The notes under the pieces: generated by a model | Seen by the model: the letters and a program-made list of their open reading frames with translations, nothing else | The model's database searches: none | What the model was told of the DNA's origin: nothing | Translations under genes and position numbers: made by a program | Shown: positions 40,930-53,340 of the stretch, in pieces | How positions within the stretch are numbered: position 1 is the first letter of the stretch | Layout of the letters: each line of letters starts with the position of its first letter | Assembly (NCBI RefSeq): GCF_019393635.1 | Contig: NC_057866.1 | Coordinates: 168,142,903 to 168,206,902 of the forward strand | Length of the DNA: 64,000 nucleotides | Direction: 5' to 3' | From: Dromiciops gliroides | Lineage: Eukaryota; Chordata; Mammalia; Microbiotheria; Microbiotheriidae

Positions 40930-42230
40930 ATCTTATTATTATTATATGGAAAAGGGGATGGTCATTTCCACCAACTGCTAAACACAGGGCAGGCAAGCTA
41001 GCCTAGCTGAAGCAGTGTTGTCATAAGGTAAAGACAGGATGAAATATGTGCTAAGCAAGTCAAACCACCACCACTACCTTGACCAGCATCTCCCCTCAGA
41101 CCTTGGTGGAGATAGCCCAGCACCAGAACTCAAGAGAACGGAAATGTCCCTAGCATGATACTCTCAGCCACTATCCTGGAAATCATATATTTTGAGCTAA
41201 AAGAGACCTTGGAAGTCATATATTTCACCACCACCCCATTCTACACATGGGAAACTGAGGTGGGAAATGGCAGCCTTGGGACTTAATTCAAGCCTTCTGC
41301 CTCCAAGTCCAGTGTTCTTGGAGCTAAGTGAAGAGTAGAAAAAAATTGATAAATACTCTGGAAAGGCGAATGGTGGCTTTCGTGGTAGCAGAAAACCCAT
41401 TTGGGTACATTTATTGAGGTCAGTTTCTCTATCCTGAATCCCATGCCAGTGTAACCGCAGTATTTGATCCTATCAGTTGGTCAATACCCAGAACTCACCT
41501 TCACAGATTTTCAAGTGCCCCCTTACCCGTGAAGGCAGAAGGCAAAGGAGACAGAGACTGGGCCTTAGAGCCAGGAAAATCTAGCCTCTGCCATATACAG
41601 GCTGACCCTGGGCAAGCCATGACTTTTCAGAGCCAGGGGCAAGCCTCTTAGACTATAAACTGCAGAGGAAGTACCTCTAGCTCCTAAAACAAACAAACAA
41701 AAATGCCCAGGGATCTCAAATATTTGAGCCGGGCCCACAAACCCATGATTCATTTGATGAATAGCTTGTCTCCTTCCCCTTTGCCCTGGCCTTTCTTTGT
41801 CTGATGTAACACAACATCTTCTGCTCTCAGAATCAGTCAGTGTTCAGTCACTTGTGTGTTTTGGTCTCTGAGTCATCTCTGTCTCTTATCAGGAAAAGAA
41901 CAAGACAGAAAGAAGACAACAAATCCAGGACTTCCAGAGCCCCGTGTATGTTTGTGATTATGTGATGGTTTTGACTGGAAATCTCCCTTGCCCCTCCCCG
42001 CCCCGAATTCCTAAACCATCCAGATAGAGTCTCTTCCCTTCTCCTGTCTCCCAGATGCTCCCAAGGTTCCTTTCTCTCCCACATCTTTCCTTCCTGCCTT
42101 ATGCATTGAGCATTATGTTGTGCCTGTAGGGAGCTGATTGGAAATGCTCCTTTGCAGGAGTAAGATTCCATTTGTTTTCCTTCTTTTTCCAGTCCCCAGA
42201 TGACTAATTCTAGCTCTGCCACTATGTGGT
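40930..42230. other. Mostly unassigned, with MIR/CR1 fragments
   Basis: 41190-41335 (agagaccttggaagtcatat, gggaaactgaggtgggaaatgg, ctgcctccaagtccagtg) and 41550-41660 (tgaccctgggcaagccatg) look like old MIR/CR1 relics. A 124-codon minus frame (41848-42222) has no recognisable content. Confidence 0.45.
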
Positions 42231-42239
42231 ATAGACAGG

Positions 42240-42640
42240 GAAAAGACTGATGGATTTGGAATCTGAGGACCTGGCTTTACTACAATTTCTTCCTACCTGC
42301 GTGAACGTGGACAGATCATTCCAGGCCTCAGTTTCTTCATCTGTAAAATGAAAGAGTCGAACTTGATCATTGCATTGCTCTAAATCCATGATCCTAAATC
42401 AGTTTACCTCATTGGCCCTCAGTTTCCTCATTTATTTTTTTTTGTGGGGCAATGAGTGTTAAGTGACTTGCCCAGGGTCACAGAATTATTAAGTGTCAAG
42501 TGTCTAAGGCTGGATTTGAACTCAGGTCCTCCTAAATCCAGGACCAGTGATTTATCCACTGTACCACGTAGCTGTCCCCAGTTTCCTCATTTTTTTAAAA
42601 ATGGGTATCTCAAAGGTCCCCTCTTGCGCTGATAGTATAT
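42240..42640 (+). repeat. Two MIR-type copies, the second split by a SINE
   Basis: 42240-42395 has tttggaatctgaggacctgg, cctcagtttcttcatctg and aaagagtcgaacttgatcattgc. A second copy begins about 42400, is interrupted at 42434, then resumes tcctcatttttttaaaaatgg. Confidence 0.75.
42434..42578 (-). repeat. WSINE1-like SINE, type A
   Basis: Antisense full-length. The 14-bp TSD cagtttcctcattt is at 42420-42433 and 42579-42592. Confidence 0.94.
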
Positions 42641-42734
42641 AATTTTATTTTAAGACAGCCAGGATTGAACCAGGCAGAGGCTGTTGGAAAAGCATAATAT
42701 GCTCACCCTGGGGTTTGAGGATTATTAGACAGAT

Positions 42735-42870
42735 AGAAATAATTCTTGTCCAATTTCACAGGGTCATTGTAAGGATCAAATCAGATACTGTAAAGTGCTT
42801 CATAAACCTTAAGGCACTACAGAAACATGAGCTCTGATTATATAAAGTGTTTTGTTCACTGTAAAGCCAT
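42735..42870 (+). repeat. MIR 3' half
   Basis: cacagggtcattgtaaggatc, actgtaaagtgcttcataaacc and taaggcactacagaaac. Confidence 0.75.
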
Positions 42871-43160
42871 ATGTAAATACATTACTATTATTCATTATAT
42901 TCATGAGTTGCTATGGCCAAATAACTCACCACCCAGCGTGCCAACCCACAGACACAGTCAGTCGCCAGGAATAGTGTTTGAAACCTTTCCAGTCTGGGAG
43001 AATTTGCCAGAGCTTATTCTCCCCTGGCTGAGTCTTTGGGACCCCACGGTTGCACATTGATGAGACTTTGGAATAGGACTTAATTGATTCACACATAGAC
43101 AATGGAGAGTAATAAATGAAAGCCCCAACTTTTTTTGGGGGGAGTGATTCATGCTCTTTT

Positions 43161-43364
43161 GTTTTTTTTGTTATTGAAGTATTGTTTTATTGAAACTTTT
43201 TTTTGTTTTGTTTTGTTTTGTTTTTTTTTGTGGAGCAATGAGGGTTAAATAACTTGCCCAGGGTCACACAGCTAGTAAGTGTCAAGTGTCTGAGGCTGGA
43301 TTTGAACTCAGGTCCTCCTGAATCCAGGGCCGGTGCTTTATCCACTGAGCCACTTAGCTGCCCC
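43161..43364 (-). repeat. Type A SINE with extra 3' segment and second A tail
   Basis: Read on the minus strand: head, CORE, an A-rich tail (CAAAA units), then 27 bp starting gtttcaataaaacaa, then a second A run. The TSD cat(g/a)ctctttt is at 43150-43160 and 43365-43375 and lies outside the extra segment, so the extra segment came in with the SINE. Confidence 0.8.
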
Positions 43365-43375
43365 CATACTCTTTT

Positions 43376-46300
43376 TTTTAATACAGTTTTCCCTTCCCAA
43401 TGACTCTCCCACCCTCTGCCATCAATAGAACACTTCCTGGAAACAAAGAAATACCACCAAACAAAACAAATCAACATGCTAGCTATGTATGACAAGGAAT
43501 GTCTGATTCCATACCCATCATCGCCCTCCACCTCTCTGCCAAATGGAGAAAGGCATGTCAGTCCTTCTCTGAAATTTAACATGTTATTGTAACAAAGGTC
43601 CCAATTGATTTGAGAACCCTTTCCTACCCTGTCCTGGAGGAGAAAGATTTGGCTGGGATGTCTAGTAAAAGGGATAAGTAGACAATTCTCTGCTGGCAGA
43701 ACAATTCCCTACTAAGGGTGCCCAGACTGATCCCTCAGGCATGCACAGACAGTCAAATTCCAGGACTTATGTCAGATACTTATCTTTATGGGGTGAGGCA
43801 TGGGGGCTGAAGTGGGGAAGCTGTACGTGATTACTATAGTCAGTAGCAAAACCATCTGAACCCCAGTTATACAAACACTGGTGACCTTGAGTGTGCCTCC
43901 AGCTCAGCCCCTTCAGCTGGCAATGGGTGGGGGTCTGTGGCTTAGCTGTCTGGATAACTTAGCCAATCTATGGTGGCTGGGGTTCTTATAATAGAAGGCA
44001 GTACAACTGGGAAGTCCATCAGGATACTTGTGGTCAGTATCACTGGCAGACCAGGAGCCTGCGGACATGAGGGAATTGGGACATTATTGTGCTTCCTGGT
44101 TGACTGATGTAAGCTCTTAGTTTATGGTTTTCCATCTTGCAAAAAAACCCCAAAACCCCAAACCAAACAAACCAACAACAACCAAAGTAGTAGTTATTCT
44201 CACCCAGAAATCTTTGGGGCCAAAGGAGTTACTTAGAATTGTGGAGAGGGACAGGGTCCATCCAAGATCTAACAGGTACCCCAAGTTGTACAGTGTGCTA
44301 ATGATAATTATTCAAATACAACTGAAACCCCCCAATGCAGTATTTCTTCTACCAACAACCCAGGCAGGAAACATAAATCAGGAATAATTAAATTCAGGAA
44401 TTATTAAATTGGGCCATAATCCAAAGTAAATAATGGGAAAATCGAGTAGAAAAAGCATTAACCAATCCCCTTCCATGCAAGTGTACAATATCCCCCTGAC
44501 TTCCTCTTTGGTGAGAGAGACAACACTTCCTAGGCAGCTAAAGTTCCTACTTAAGGAAGGATTTCATGACTATTAGGACTCCATTCAAATCACTATTTCC
44601 TGCCAACCAGCTTGCCTTGGTCTTGTTCCACTCTGTCTTCAAAGACCATTAGCTGATGTGGCTCCTGTTCTGTTATTTTCTATGACATATTCTTCCTCTG
44701 GAAGGTATATTATTGCCCCTTTGTGAGACTGTCTAGGACCAAAATGAGTGGGGACTCAACAGCATATTTTCATATGTTTTGTTGGTCATTTCTATCTCCT
44801 GCCCTGACCAACATTATTTGTGAAGAGCTTTTCTACTTAATTCACCCCTTCTGCCTGCAAACTAAAAGTCCTGCAGTCTTCAATCCTAGTTTAATTAGGG
44901 CAAATGAAGTCCTTTCAGTAATTGCCATGCCTGGGAAGCCAGTGCCAGGGGCCATGCAAATTATTTTAAGGCTTTGATAATCTTCAAGAGGCACTTAGTA
45001 ACTTTAGCTGGAGAGAGGTAGAGAAGGCAACTTTTGTCCAGGGGTCTACTGCAGTTAAGGCTTTTTGCCCCTTTGCATATATTTTTTTTAAATGATTTGA
45101 TACAATGAGTCATTTGAGAGATCTTATGCCTTTATCTCTTGGTGTTTTGAATAAATAGATTCTGCATCAATCCAAGTCATGATAAATCCCCTTCTTTCCT
45201 CTTTATTTATACCTGTCTGGGTGATGATGACAGGCTCAAAGGCAGGACACTAAATATTTGTCTTTGTGAATTTGGACGGGCATAGGCAACAAGTAACAAC
45301 AGGTAACCTTCAAGGATTAAGTGGTTCTTTATTGACCTGACTGCTATCAAATGAAGCTTTTGATAGATGTACTGAATGTAGTAAGTGACTTGGGTTTTCC
45401 ATTATGTTCTGTTGACTTTCTATTTGTGTGGCACAATCTTGTTCAGAGTAAGGAATGTGAGTTGGGCTGCCAGCATCTCCTTTGGCCTTGAAATCTGGAT
45501 ACCTGAACATAGATCCTTGCCCTCTCTGTCCCTCTTGGTGAAGGAGATGGGGGCCTTCACTGTTTTGGATGATAAAGCCAACCTTGAACATCTCCAGGCT
45601 AATCAGTTTCAACTGTAAAATGTGGCATGCTCCATCAGAAGTGGAGAGTTAAAGATTTAAATGGATAATTGCAGGACTGTGCAAGGTAAATGATGGTGGT
45701 GGTGTGATACTATAAGAAGATCTGGCAGGACTATCATTTACCTCCCATGGTTATTGAACTTACCAGCAAAAGCATCTAGTTGGGTTAGTTCTTCTGCAGG
45801 ACCCCTATTCCCCACCCTCCCCTCTATTGCTCTTGGCCCATTTACCTCTTCTTCTTCTGAAATATTTCTAGTATACTATATGCAATGCTCCTAAATCTAA
45901 TCTCATATGGGCATGGGCAGGAAACAACAGCTTCAAACACAATGATTGATGATTGAAGGGAAGAGTGATAACTTGTCTTGGAGAACGGGACTTTTCTTCT
46001 AGGATGCCAGTCTCTGAGGGTGAGAATCCTGAGGATAGGTCATGTTTTCTCCCTTCTTTTCCAGATCACCTTTCTCCCAGGGAATGCCTTCTTTACCTAA
46101 AGTCCAGTTGGGTTGAGGGTTGGGTTCTCTATGTGATGGACCACCTCTTCGCCTGGCACCAATGAGTTAGGTATTAAGGATGTTCTCTGTATCACTTCTT
46201 TCCTCCCCTCACTAAATTTGTTCCAGGAAAATTGATAGCTACGTCTTTTTTCAGACAAAGAGTCTGCTGAGTAAATGAGTCCTTCAGTATACCGAATCTG

Positions 46301-47105
46301 ATTTTATCTAAAGAAAGGTTCAATTTAAATTACTGTCTTCATAATGCAGAACTAATAATTCCTTATTTCAGCTCTTTTTGTTAGGTTATGCACAGCCCCC
46401 TTTTGTGTTTGAGAACAGAATGAATGTCCACAATGTGGGGGGTAGAGAAGAGAGAGGATAGGGACAAGGTTTCTGTCTAGGCCAAGACCCGTCCTTGTGC
46501 TGAGGTGTTGAAAGTCTGGCCAAATCCCCCTAGCTGGATGCAATCCTTAGTTACAAGAAGGGTTTGGAAAGGGAGGAGGAAGAATGTCATAACTAACAAA
46601 CAACCCAGCAGCCCTTTTAAAGTCTTTCCCTTAAAGGTGGCATTATTCAAGTTGCTTTCAAAACAAGACCAGGGAGATTTTGAAAACTCTGGGGAAACAA
46701 GAACAGTGAAGTTTTGCTTTAATTTTCTGCAAGCACAAGAAGTTCACAGGGAACCCTTAACAACCAATTAACTAGTTGGCACATGCCTATGAACAGAGGG
46801 CTTCAATGGACAAATTCAAGGAAGGCAGGCCCCCGAGCGCAAGAGAGACTCAAAGGAAGCATCATGGGCTAGATTCCCGGCCTCCAAGTGATCCGAAGTG
46901 ATTTGCTCTTCACTCCAAGTGAGTAAAAGGTAGTAACTGGGGCCCAGGTTGGGCCATGGAACATGAAGTCATTAGTCTGATGGGCCTTCTTCCCATAGTC
47001 CCTTTGTTAGCTATCTGTTGATATGTCTCTATGCTTAAATTATGTTTGAGAAACATTTCATAAGCATTGACTATGGTGGTTGGTGCTGAACACTGCAGGA
47101 AATGC
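43376..47105. other. Longest SINE-free interval; unassigned
   Basis: About 3.7 kb with no SINE, MIR, L1 or microsatellite that I can name, while the window average is one SINE per 1.3 kb. Frames up to 100 codons occur (45310-45612, minus) without domains. 43380-43560 has a C-rich tract and AAC-rich text that could be an old retroelement tail. It may be unique regulatory or intronic sequence, or an old element too decayed to recognise. Confidence 0.4.
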
Positions 47106-47305
47106 CAAGATGAATAATCTTTGTACCTTGTCACTGTCAATTGCCAATCTCCAGTGCTTTCTTTCTCAATGACTTTTATACCTTACAGGCTTCCTCTTCA
47201 CTCCAGTCCCTTCCCTTATGCTCAAGAACATCAATTTCCATTCCTTGGAACACTGTGGCCTCCCTGTTCATCCTCCTCAACTCCCATGGCTTACATCTTT
47301 ATTCT

Positions 47306-47454
47306 TTTTTTTTTTTTTAGTGAGGCAATTGGGGTTAAGTGACTTGCCCAGGGTCACACAGCTAGTAAGTGTTAAGTGTCTGAGGTCAGATTTGAACTCA
47401 GGTCCTCCTGACTCCAGGGCCAGTGCTCTATCCACTGCACCACCTAGCTGCCCC
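47306..47454 (-). repeat. WSINE1-like SINE, type B
   Basis: Antisense full-length. The 13-bp TSD acatctttattct is at 47293-47305 and 47455-47467. Confidence 0.95.
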
Positions 47455-47649
47455 ACATCTTTATTCTACTATAGCTACCCATAGGGATGGGCATGGTCTA
47501 GGCATCGTCATCACCTATGATTGGAAATTCTTTTTGATGATGGCAATCTCTTATCCTATATCCCCCTCCCCCTCTTCCTAACCCTCTTAGTCATCCTCAT
47601 TATACACCCTACTCCAACCTCAGTCACTGCCACCCCTTTTCTCATAGTA

Positions 47650-47840
47650 CAGAAGTTCCTAGTATTTTTTGTGTGGATAATGGACTTCTTCGGCAGTTGA
47701 TAAAGTCTGTAGAACCTTCTTAGAATAATTTTTTTTAAATTCCTAATCTGAGGAAATGCTAAATTTCGGTTAGAGGTTAGTGAAAATAAGATAGAGTTAA
47801 TGTACCCAAGGCACAAGGATCCCAGGTTAAGAACCCCAAT
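47650..47840 (+). mobile_element. hAT-like non-autonomous element
   Basis: Starts cagaagttcctagtatttttt, contains atggacttcttcggcagttg and accttcttagaataat, and ends ggatcccaggttaagaacccc. The ends are decayed inverse copies. Same family as the expanded copy at 17373, here at its normal ~190 bp. Confidence 0.7.
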
Positions 47841-48164
47841 CCTTAATGGACTAGAGTCCATTGTACCTATTGTTCTTTCCACAGTTTGGGCCATATGGTA
47901 AACCAGTTCAATTAATTATACACCATCCTCTGTCCTGGAATCCCTTACCACCCCATCCGATTCCATTCACATCCGCCACATCCCATACAAAGGTTGTCCC
48001 CATTATCTACCTTTTCCAATCCTCTTCACATGATGCTGACCACCACTATCCTGGCTGAGTGCACTCAAGGTATACATTATCTCATCTCACTGGGATCCTC
48101 ATTGCTGTACACCAAACTTTTTATTCTTTTCTGCTTCCCTATTAGACTCCCAGTAATGGATGGG

Positions 48165-48350
48165 GTTTTTTTTTGTTTGTTTATTTTTTGTGGGGAAATG
48201 AGGGTTAAGTGACTTGCCCAGGGTTACACAGCTAGTAAGTGTCAAGTGTCTGAGGCCATATTAGAACTCAGGAGCTCCTGAATCCAGGGCCAGTGCTCTA
48301 TCCACTGGGCCACCTAGATGCCCCCTTCTTTCTTTTCTTTTTTTTTCTTT
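48165..48350 (-). repeat. Type A SINE with 5' pyrimidine-rich extension
   Basis: The SINE proper is 48165-48325; 48326-48350 is a CTTT-rich stretch between the SINE head and the TSD (cagtaatg(g/a)atg at about 48151-48163 and 48351-48362). The extension therefore lies inside the duplicated target, on the 5' side of the SINE. Confidence 0.85.
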
Positions 48351-49595
48351 CAGTAATGAATGTTCTAAACCTTCTCCCCTCAAACCTTCTCTCTTCCCTC
48401 TCTCTCAGCAGAGGACTGCATATCTTACTTTACTGATGAGGCTATGGTCTTGAGTTCCCACATATTCTCTGTCCCACATTTCAAAATCCCTCTGCAGAAT
48501 TCCCCATCCTTTCCCACTTTGCTCCAATTTCTGCCAAAGAAGCGATCCTTATTTTTGCCATGACCAATCCGCTCTATTTAAGCTCTTGGTTTCATCCCCT
48601 CCTGTTCTCTTCAAGAGCTTGTCCTTTCATTCATTCCTGCCCTTGATCTCACCTTCAATGTCTCCCTCTTTATTGTCTCCTTCCCAGACATCTACAACAC
48701 ACCCAGGTTTCCCCCGTCCTTAGATGTCTTCACTTGGCTCTGCTATAACCTCAAGCTATCTCTACAAAAGCTCTCATGTTGCTTCCCTCATTCTCCTCAT
48801 TCTTTTTAGATCGGGCCCCAACACTCTTTGCTTGTACTTTTGCCAGTAGTTTCCCAAACATCTCCCTGCTTCTAGACTCTCCCCTTTCCAGTCTGTCCTT
48901 CACATACCCACCAATGTTATCTTCCTAAAGCACAGGTATGCTCTCCCCTCTCCCCAAAATCTTCCAAGGCTCCCTTTTGCCTCTGGAATAAACTATACCT
49001 TTTCTGTCTGGTACTTAAGGCCCTCTACACTCTATCTCTAACCGACCTTTCCAGATATTTCTCAATAGCCCCATCATATGTTCTAAATTTCAGCCAAACC
49101 CGCAGTTCCAAAAACTCTCAGCATCGCATCTCTCCCTTTGATGCCTTCACATAGCCTATCTATCTTCTATGCCTAGAATGTTCTTCCTTCTCATCTCTAC
49201 CTCTTGGAATACTAAACTTCCTTCAAGTCTCAAATGATAGATCACCTCCTTCATGAAGTCTTTCCTGATCCCTCCAGTTATTAGTTTTCTCTCCTTCAAA
49301 TTACCTTGTCTTTATTCATCTGGGGTAATACATGTTGTATCCTCCAATAGAATACAAGCTTCTACAGGGCAGGGGTTATTTTTTTGCCTTTGCTTTATAT
49401 TTCTGGTGCCCAGTACTGGACCAAAGGATAAGCTTTGGGGAGCTGAGTTGAGTAGACTTAAAGAGAAGGCTGAACACTAGCTAATAAATTCTTTGGCCAT
49501 AACTACCTTTAAAACAGATAATAAGAGCACATGTCTCTTAGGTCCCTGTGGCTTCATTCTGCTCCCCCTGTGGGATCCATTAGACTATGAATCTC

Positions 49596-49747
49596 AGGGC
49601 AGCTAGGTGGCGCAGTGAATAGAGCACCAGCCCTAGATTCAGGAGGACCTGAGTTCAAATCTGACCTCAGACACTTGACACTTACTAGCTGTGTTGCCCT
49701 GGGCAAGTCACTTAACCCCAATTGCCTCACCAAAACAAAACAAAACG
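49596..49747 (+). repeat. WSINE1-like SINE, type B
   Basis: Sense full-length with a CAAAA tail. The perfect TSD gactatgaatctc is at 49583-49595 and 49748-49760, in the L2 3' UTR. Confidence 0.96.
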
Positions 49748-49862
49748 GACTATGAATCTCTTGAGAGCAGGGGATCTTTTTTGCCTTCCTTTGTATCTTC
49801 AGCTCTTAGCACACAGGACCTGCCATATTGTAGATGCTTAATAAATTCTTATTGACTGACTG

Positions 49863-50288
49863 ATTAATGCAGAAGGGAAAAGAGATGCTAGTATTCACAT
49901 AGCCTTCACGCATCTGTTAATATTAATTTAACACTACATTCTAAAGTTGAGATCCTTGCCCAATTATCAACAAATCAATAACCTCTTGAGGGATAAAAAC
50001 ACCCTCTATATCGTTATTATCAGTGGAAATGAAATGTCCGTAGATGTAAAGAACTCACAGCTAAATGGAAGGAGGTGTAGCAGGTGAAAGATGAAATGAT
50101 CTAAGTCATTTCTTCCAAGCATATTGATTTATTATTTATTGAGCATGACAATTGCTCAACAAATCGGGACAAGTAAGTCTTCCTCAGCTTTGGCACTAGA
50201 CCCTGAGATAGACTTTTATACCTCGAAAATAATTCATCGAATAAGAGCAATCAGTGAAAAGAAAACAATTTAACAGAATAACAAATTA
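49863..50288. other. Unassigned sequence
   Basis: AT-rich; no repeat, exon or RNA recognised. Confidence 0.4.
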
Positions 50289-50303
50289 CATGATTTGATT
50301 TCT

Positions 50304-50469
50304 TTTTGTTGTTGTTGTTTTTGTTTTGTTTTTTAGTGAGGCAATTGGGGTTAAGTGACTTGCCTAGGGTCACACAGCTAGTAAGTGTTAAGTGTCTGAG
50401 CCAGATTTGAACTCAGGTCCTCCTGACTCCAGGGCCGGTGCTCTATCCACTGCGCCATCTAGCTGCCCC
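50304..50469 (-). repeat. WSINE1-like SINE, type B
   Basis: Antisense full-length with a GTT-rich tail. The perfect 15-bp TSD catgatttgatttct is at 50289-50303 and 50470-50484. Confidence 0.96.
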
Positions 50470-50772
50470 CATGATTTGATTTCTAATTGGAGGAAAGATC
50501 AGGGACTTTTCAAGTTAGGAAGAAGAGAGTGAACAGGTGCAATTCCCTGAAATCAGAAAAAGAGATGGCCCATTTCTCCCCACCCCCTACAGATGTCTAC
50601 AAACAATCAAAGAAACATAGAAACAACAACTGATTGACCAATACAGGGCCAGTTTTCATACAAGACCTATGGGTTGCTTCAGATGTACAATTGTGAGAAA
50701 ACTTCTTGCATCAGTCTTTGGATCTGATAGGGTTCTGGTCAGCATAACCTAGCTCCTTAGTTAAGGGTCTCT

Positions 50773-50790
50773 TTTCTTTTTCTTTCTTTC

Positions 50791-50827
<37 letters not shown>

Positions 50828-50965
50828 GGTGGGGCAATGAGGGTTAAGTGACTTGCCCAGGGTCACACAGCTAGTAAGTGTCAAATATCTGAGGCTGGAT
50901 TTGAACTCGGGTCCTCCTGAATCCAGGGCCGGTGCTTTATCTACTGCACCACCTAGCTGCCCCCA
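50773..50965 (-). repeat. Type A SINE with expanded tail
   Basis: Antisense; the tail at 50773-50828 has grown into CTTT/CTTTT units. The 14-bp TSD agttaagggtctct is at 50759-50772 and 50966-50979. Confidence 0.95.
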
Positions 50966-51149
50966 AGTTAAGGGTCTCTAAGCAGCAGGTAGAGGTGCTT
51001 CAGCTTCCCAGTCACACAGGCTAGCTTTAAACTTCAGTAAAGTTTTCTCCCATTTCCCACAGAGGCATCACAGGTTCTCTTTGAAGAAGTGAATAAAGAA
51101 GTTGGTGGACCTGGTTTCATTGTGTGCTCAATAACAAAAGAAAAGAAAA

Positions 51150-51360
51150 GAAACACTGGACTCAGTCTGAAGACTTAGGTTTGAGTCTAGCTCTGTCATT
51201 TACTTGTCCCATGACCATTAGCCTCAGTTTCTTCATCTGTAAAACGGGAATAATATTATTTCTACTTCCCTCATTGGGTTATTGTAAGGAAAGATCTGCA
51301 TAAACTTGTAAGCTGCTGTATAAATATCAATTATTATAATGACTATTATTAATGCGTGCT
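51150..51360 (+). repeat. MIR-family SINE
   Basis: Nearly complete: aacactggactcagtctgaag, cctcagtttcttcatctgtaaaac, ttgggttattgtaagg, then ctgctgtataaatatcaattatt. Confidence 0.88.
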
Positions 51361-51469
51361 CTGATGCCTCAGAAGGTAAATTGAAAAAAGGAAAATACAT
51401 TCTCCTCTTTAAAGTTTCTAAACACATTTTTGCTCACGATATTGAAACACAGCAACTGAACCCTCCATG

Positions 51470-51655
51470 AATTGAGCACCATGGCAGCAGTGGGAAGAAC
51501 ACTAGATCTAGGGTGAGAGATTCTGGGCTTGAATTCCTCTCTGCTACTTCCTACCTTGAGAAAGGCCCCGAAATCTCTGTAACTCACCTTTCTCATCTAT
51601 AAAAAAAAGAGAGTTAGATCAGATGATCTCCAAAGTCCTTTCCAGTTCTAAGTCA
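51470..51655 (+). repeat. MIR-family SINE
   Basis: gaacactagatctagggtgag, accttgagaaaggccccg and ttagatcagatgatctccaaag. Confidence 0.82.
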
Positions 51656-51699
51656 ATGGAGTTGAACCAAAAGTCCATGTACACCTGTGCCAAAGAGAG

Positions 51700-52915
51700 C
51701 TTATAATCAATCAGTCAATCAATCAATAAGTCTTCATTAGACACAACTCTGTTCCAGGTTCTGTGCTAAGTACTAGGCATATAAAACCAAAAATGAACCA
51801 ATTCCTGTGCTGAAGGAGCTGACATTCTGATGAGGAAGACCACAGATACATTTATAGGCACATGCAAAATAGGTACTAATTGATTTTGTGGGGAAGAGGA
51901 GGGGAGGATGGAAAACTTTGATGGAACTGATTGGAATGGAAAAATACTTGTTAAATGCTTACTCTAGGTTCCAAGCACTGTGCTAAATGCTGGGGATACA
52001 CATGGAAAAGTATAATAATCCCTATTCTCAAGGAGCTAACATTCTAATTAAGGGAAACATCACATACTTTCATTCACTCATGGAAGATAGAAAGACCAGG
52101 TGGTATATCGAATCCAGTAGGCAAAGCATCAAGGTAGTTGGTAAGGACCCTTGGTCCTTGGGAAGCAGTGACACAGTAGATGGTTGCTGAGTCATGATTG
52201 TTGGGAAGGGGTAGGTGGACCCAAATGGAGGTGGGTGATACAGGGTAGGCTCAGCATTCAACTGAGAGTAGGCATGCCTCCATTATCTGGTATCTAATGG
52301 ATAATGGGGGCTGGGGCAGGGAGGGTTCCCCACTTCAATTGTTTGTCAGGCTCCCTGGTGAAGGAACAGGGGCAGGAGGTAGTGCTTGAGTTGAAAATTG
52401 AAGGAGACTCAGAAATTCTGAGATGCAGAGGTGAGGAGGGGGTACATTTCAAATATGAGGAACACCATCATGTAGGAGGAACAATAAGAAGTCCATATTG
52501 ACTGGACCATAAAGTGAATCAAAGGAAGTAATGTGTAATAAGACTAGAAAGCTAATTTGGAATCAAGTCCTAAAGATCTGTATATGCCAAAAAAGAAGAC
52601 TTTATGTCTGATCCTGGAGGTAACAGGGAGCCACCAAAGTTGATTAAATAGGAAAGTAACATTGTCAGACATACAATTTAGGAAAGTCACATTGGCAGCT
52701 ATGTACAGGATAGATTGGAGTGGAGAAAGACTTAAGGCAGGGACATTGGTTAGGATGCCATTGCAATGGTCCAAGCAGGAGGTGATGGGACCTGAATGTT
52801 ATGTTGACTGTGAGAGTAGAAAGAAAGGGACAAATATGGGAGATATAATGGAGGTTGAAATAGCAGGATCTGTCTACGTATATGATGAGGACACAAGCAT
52901 TTTTGACCTACAGAA
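51700..52915 (-). repeat. Two LINE-2 3' fragments in the same orientation
   Basis: A first copy, 51700-51930, starts with (AATC)n and gttccaggttctgtgctaag. A second, 51935-52915, starts again at the 3' end (ttccaagcactgtgctaaatgc) and runs further into the element (ttatgtctgatcctggagg, agtcacattggcagctatg, aatggtccaagcaggaggtga). Confidence 0.82.
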
Positions 52916-52919
52916 TAGT

Positions 52920-53335
52920 CATCTTCATCATTTTTTCGTTTCCTAGGTCTTCCAGCTTAGTAGAATACTCACTGTAAAGACAGACAGATTGGCCCTGGAT
53001 CTTGCATTTGTGAACCGGAGATATCCTAAGGAGCGCAGGATGGCCAGACCGTGTGGCCATCTGCTTCCTGACAAGGCAGGAAGTCTGCTAGGAAAAGGAT
53101 ACAGTTGGGGTGTGTGAAAGACCTGACCTTCTCCCTTAGGCCTTAGTGATCCCTCCTAGATTCCCAAGGAATTTACCTCTTCTTTGGAATTGATCCAGGG
53201 AAACTTACCCTTGGCCTTTCTTCTTTACTAATTTCCAAAGTTTTCTTAAGTTTAAACTCCCAACACAGAACCTTCTTCCTTTCTTGGTCCCTGAAGCTAC
53301 TTGGCTTCCTGGGTTCAAAGCTCTGCAGTATGTTG
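52920..53335. other. Unassigned sequence
   Basis: No repeat or exon recognised. Confidence 0.4.
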
Positions 53336-53340
53336 TAATA

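Larger units (their letters stand above)
47110..49862 (+). repeat. LINE-2 element, sense, interrupted
   Basis: A decayed endonuclease-like start (47210-47530), then 47860-48150, then the 3' region 48360-49460 (atcttcctaaagcacaggta, gttcttccttctcatctctacc, catgaagtctttcctgatccc, gcttctacagggcaggggtta) and the terminal part 49750-49862 (agatgcttaataaattcttattgactgac). Interrupted by SINEs at 47306, 48165 and 49596 and a hAT-like element at 47650. The reverse transcriptase centre seems to be missing. Confidence 0.75.
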
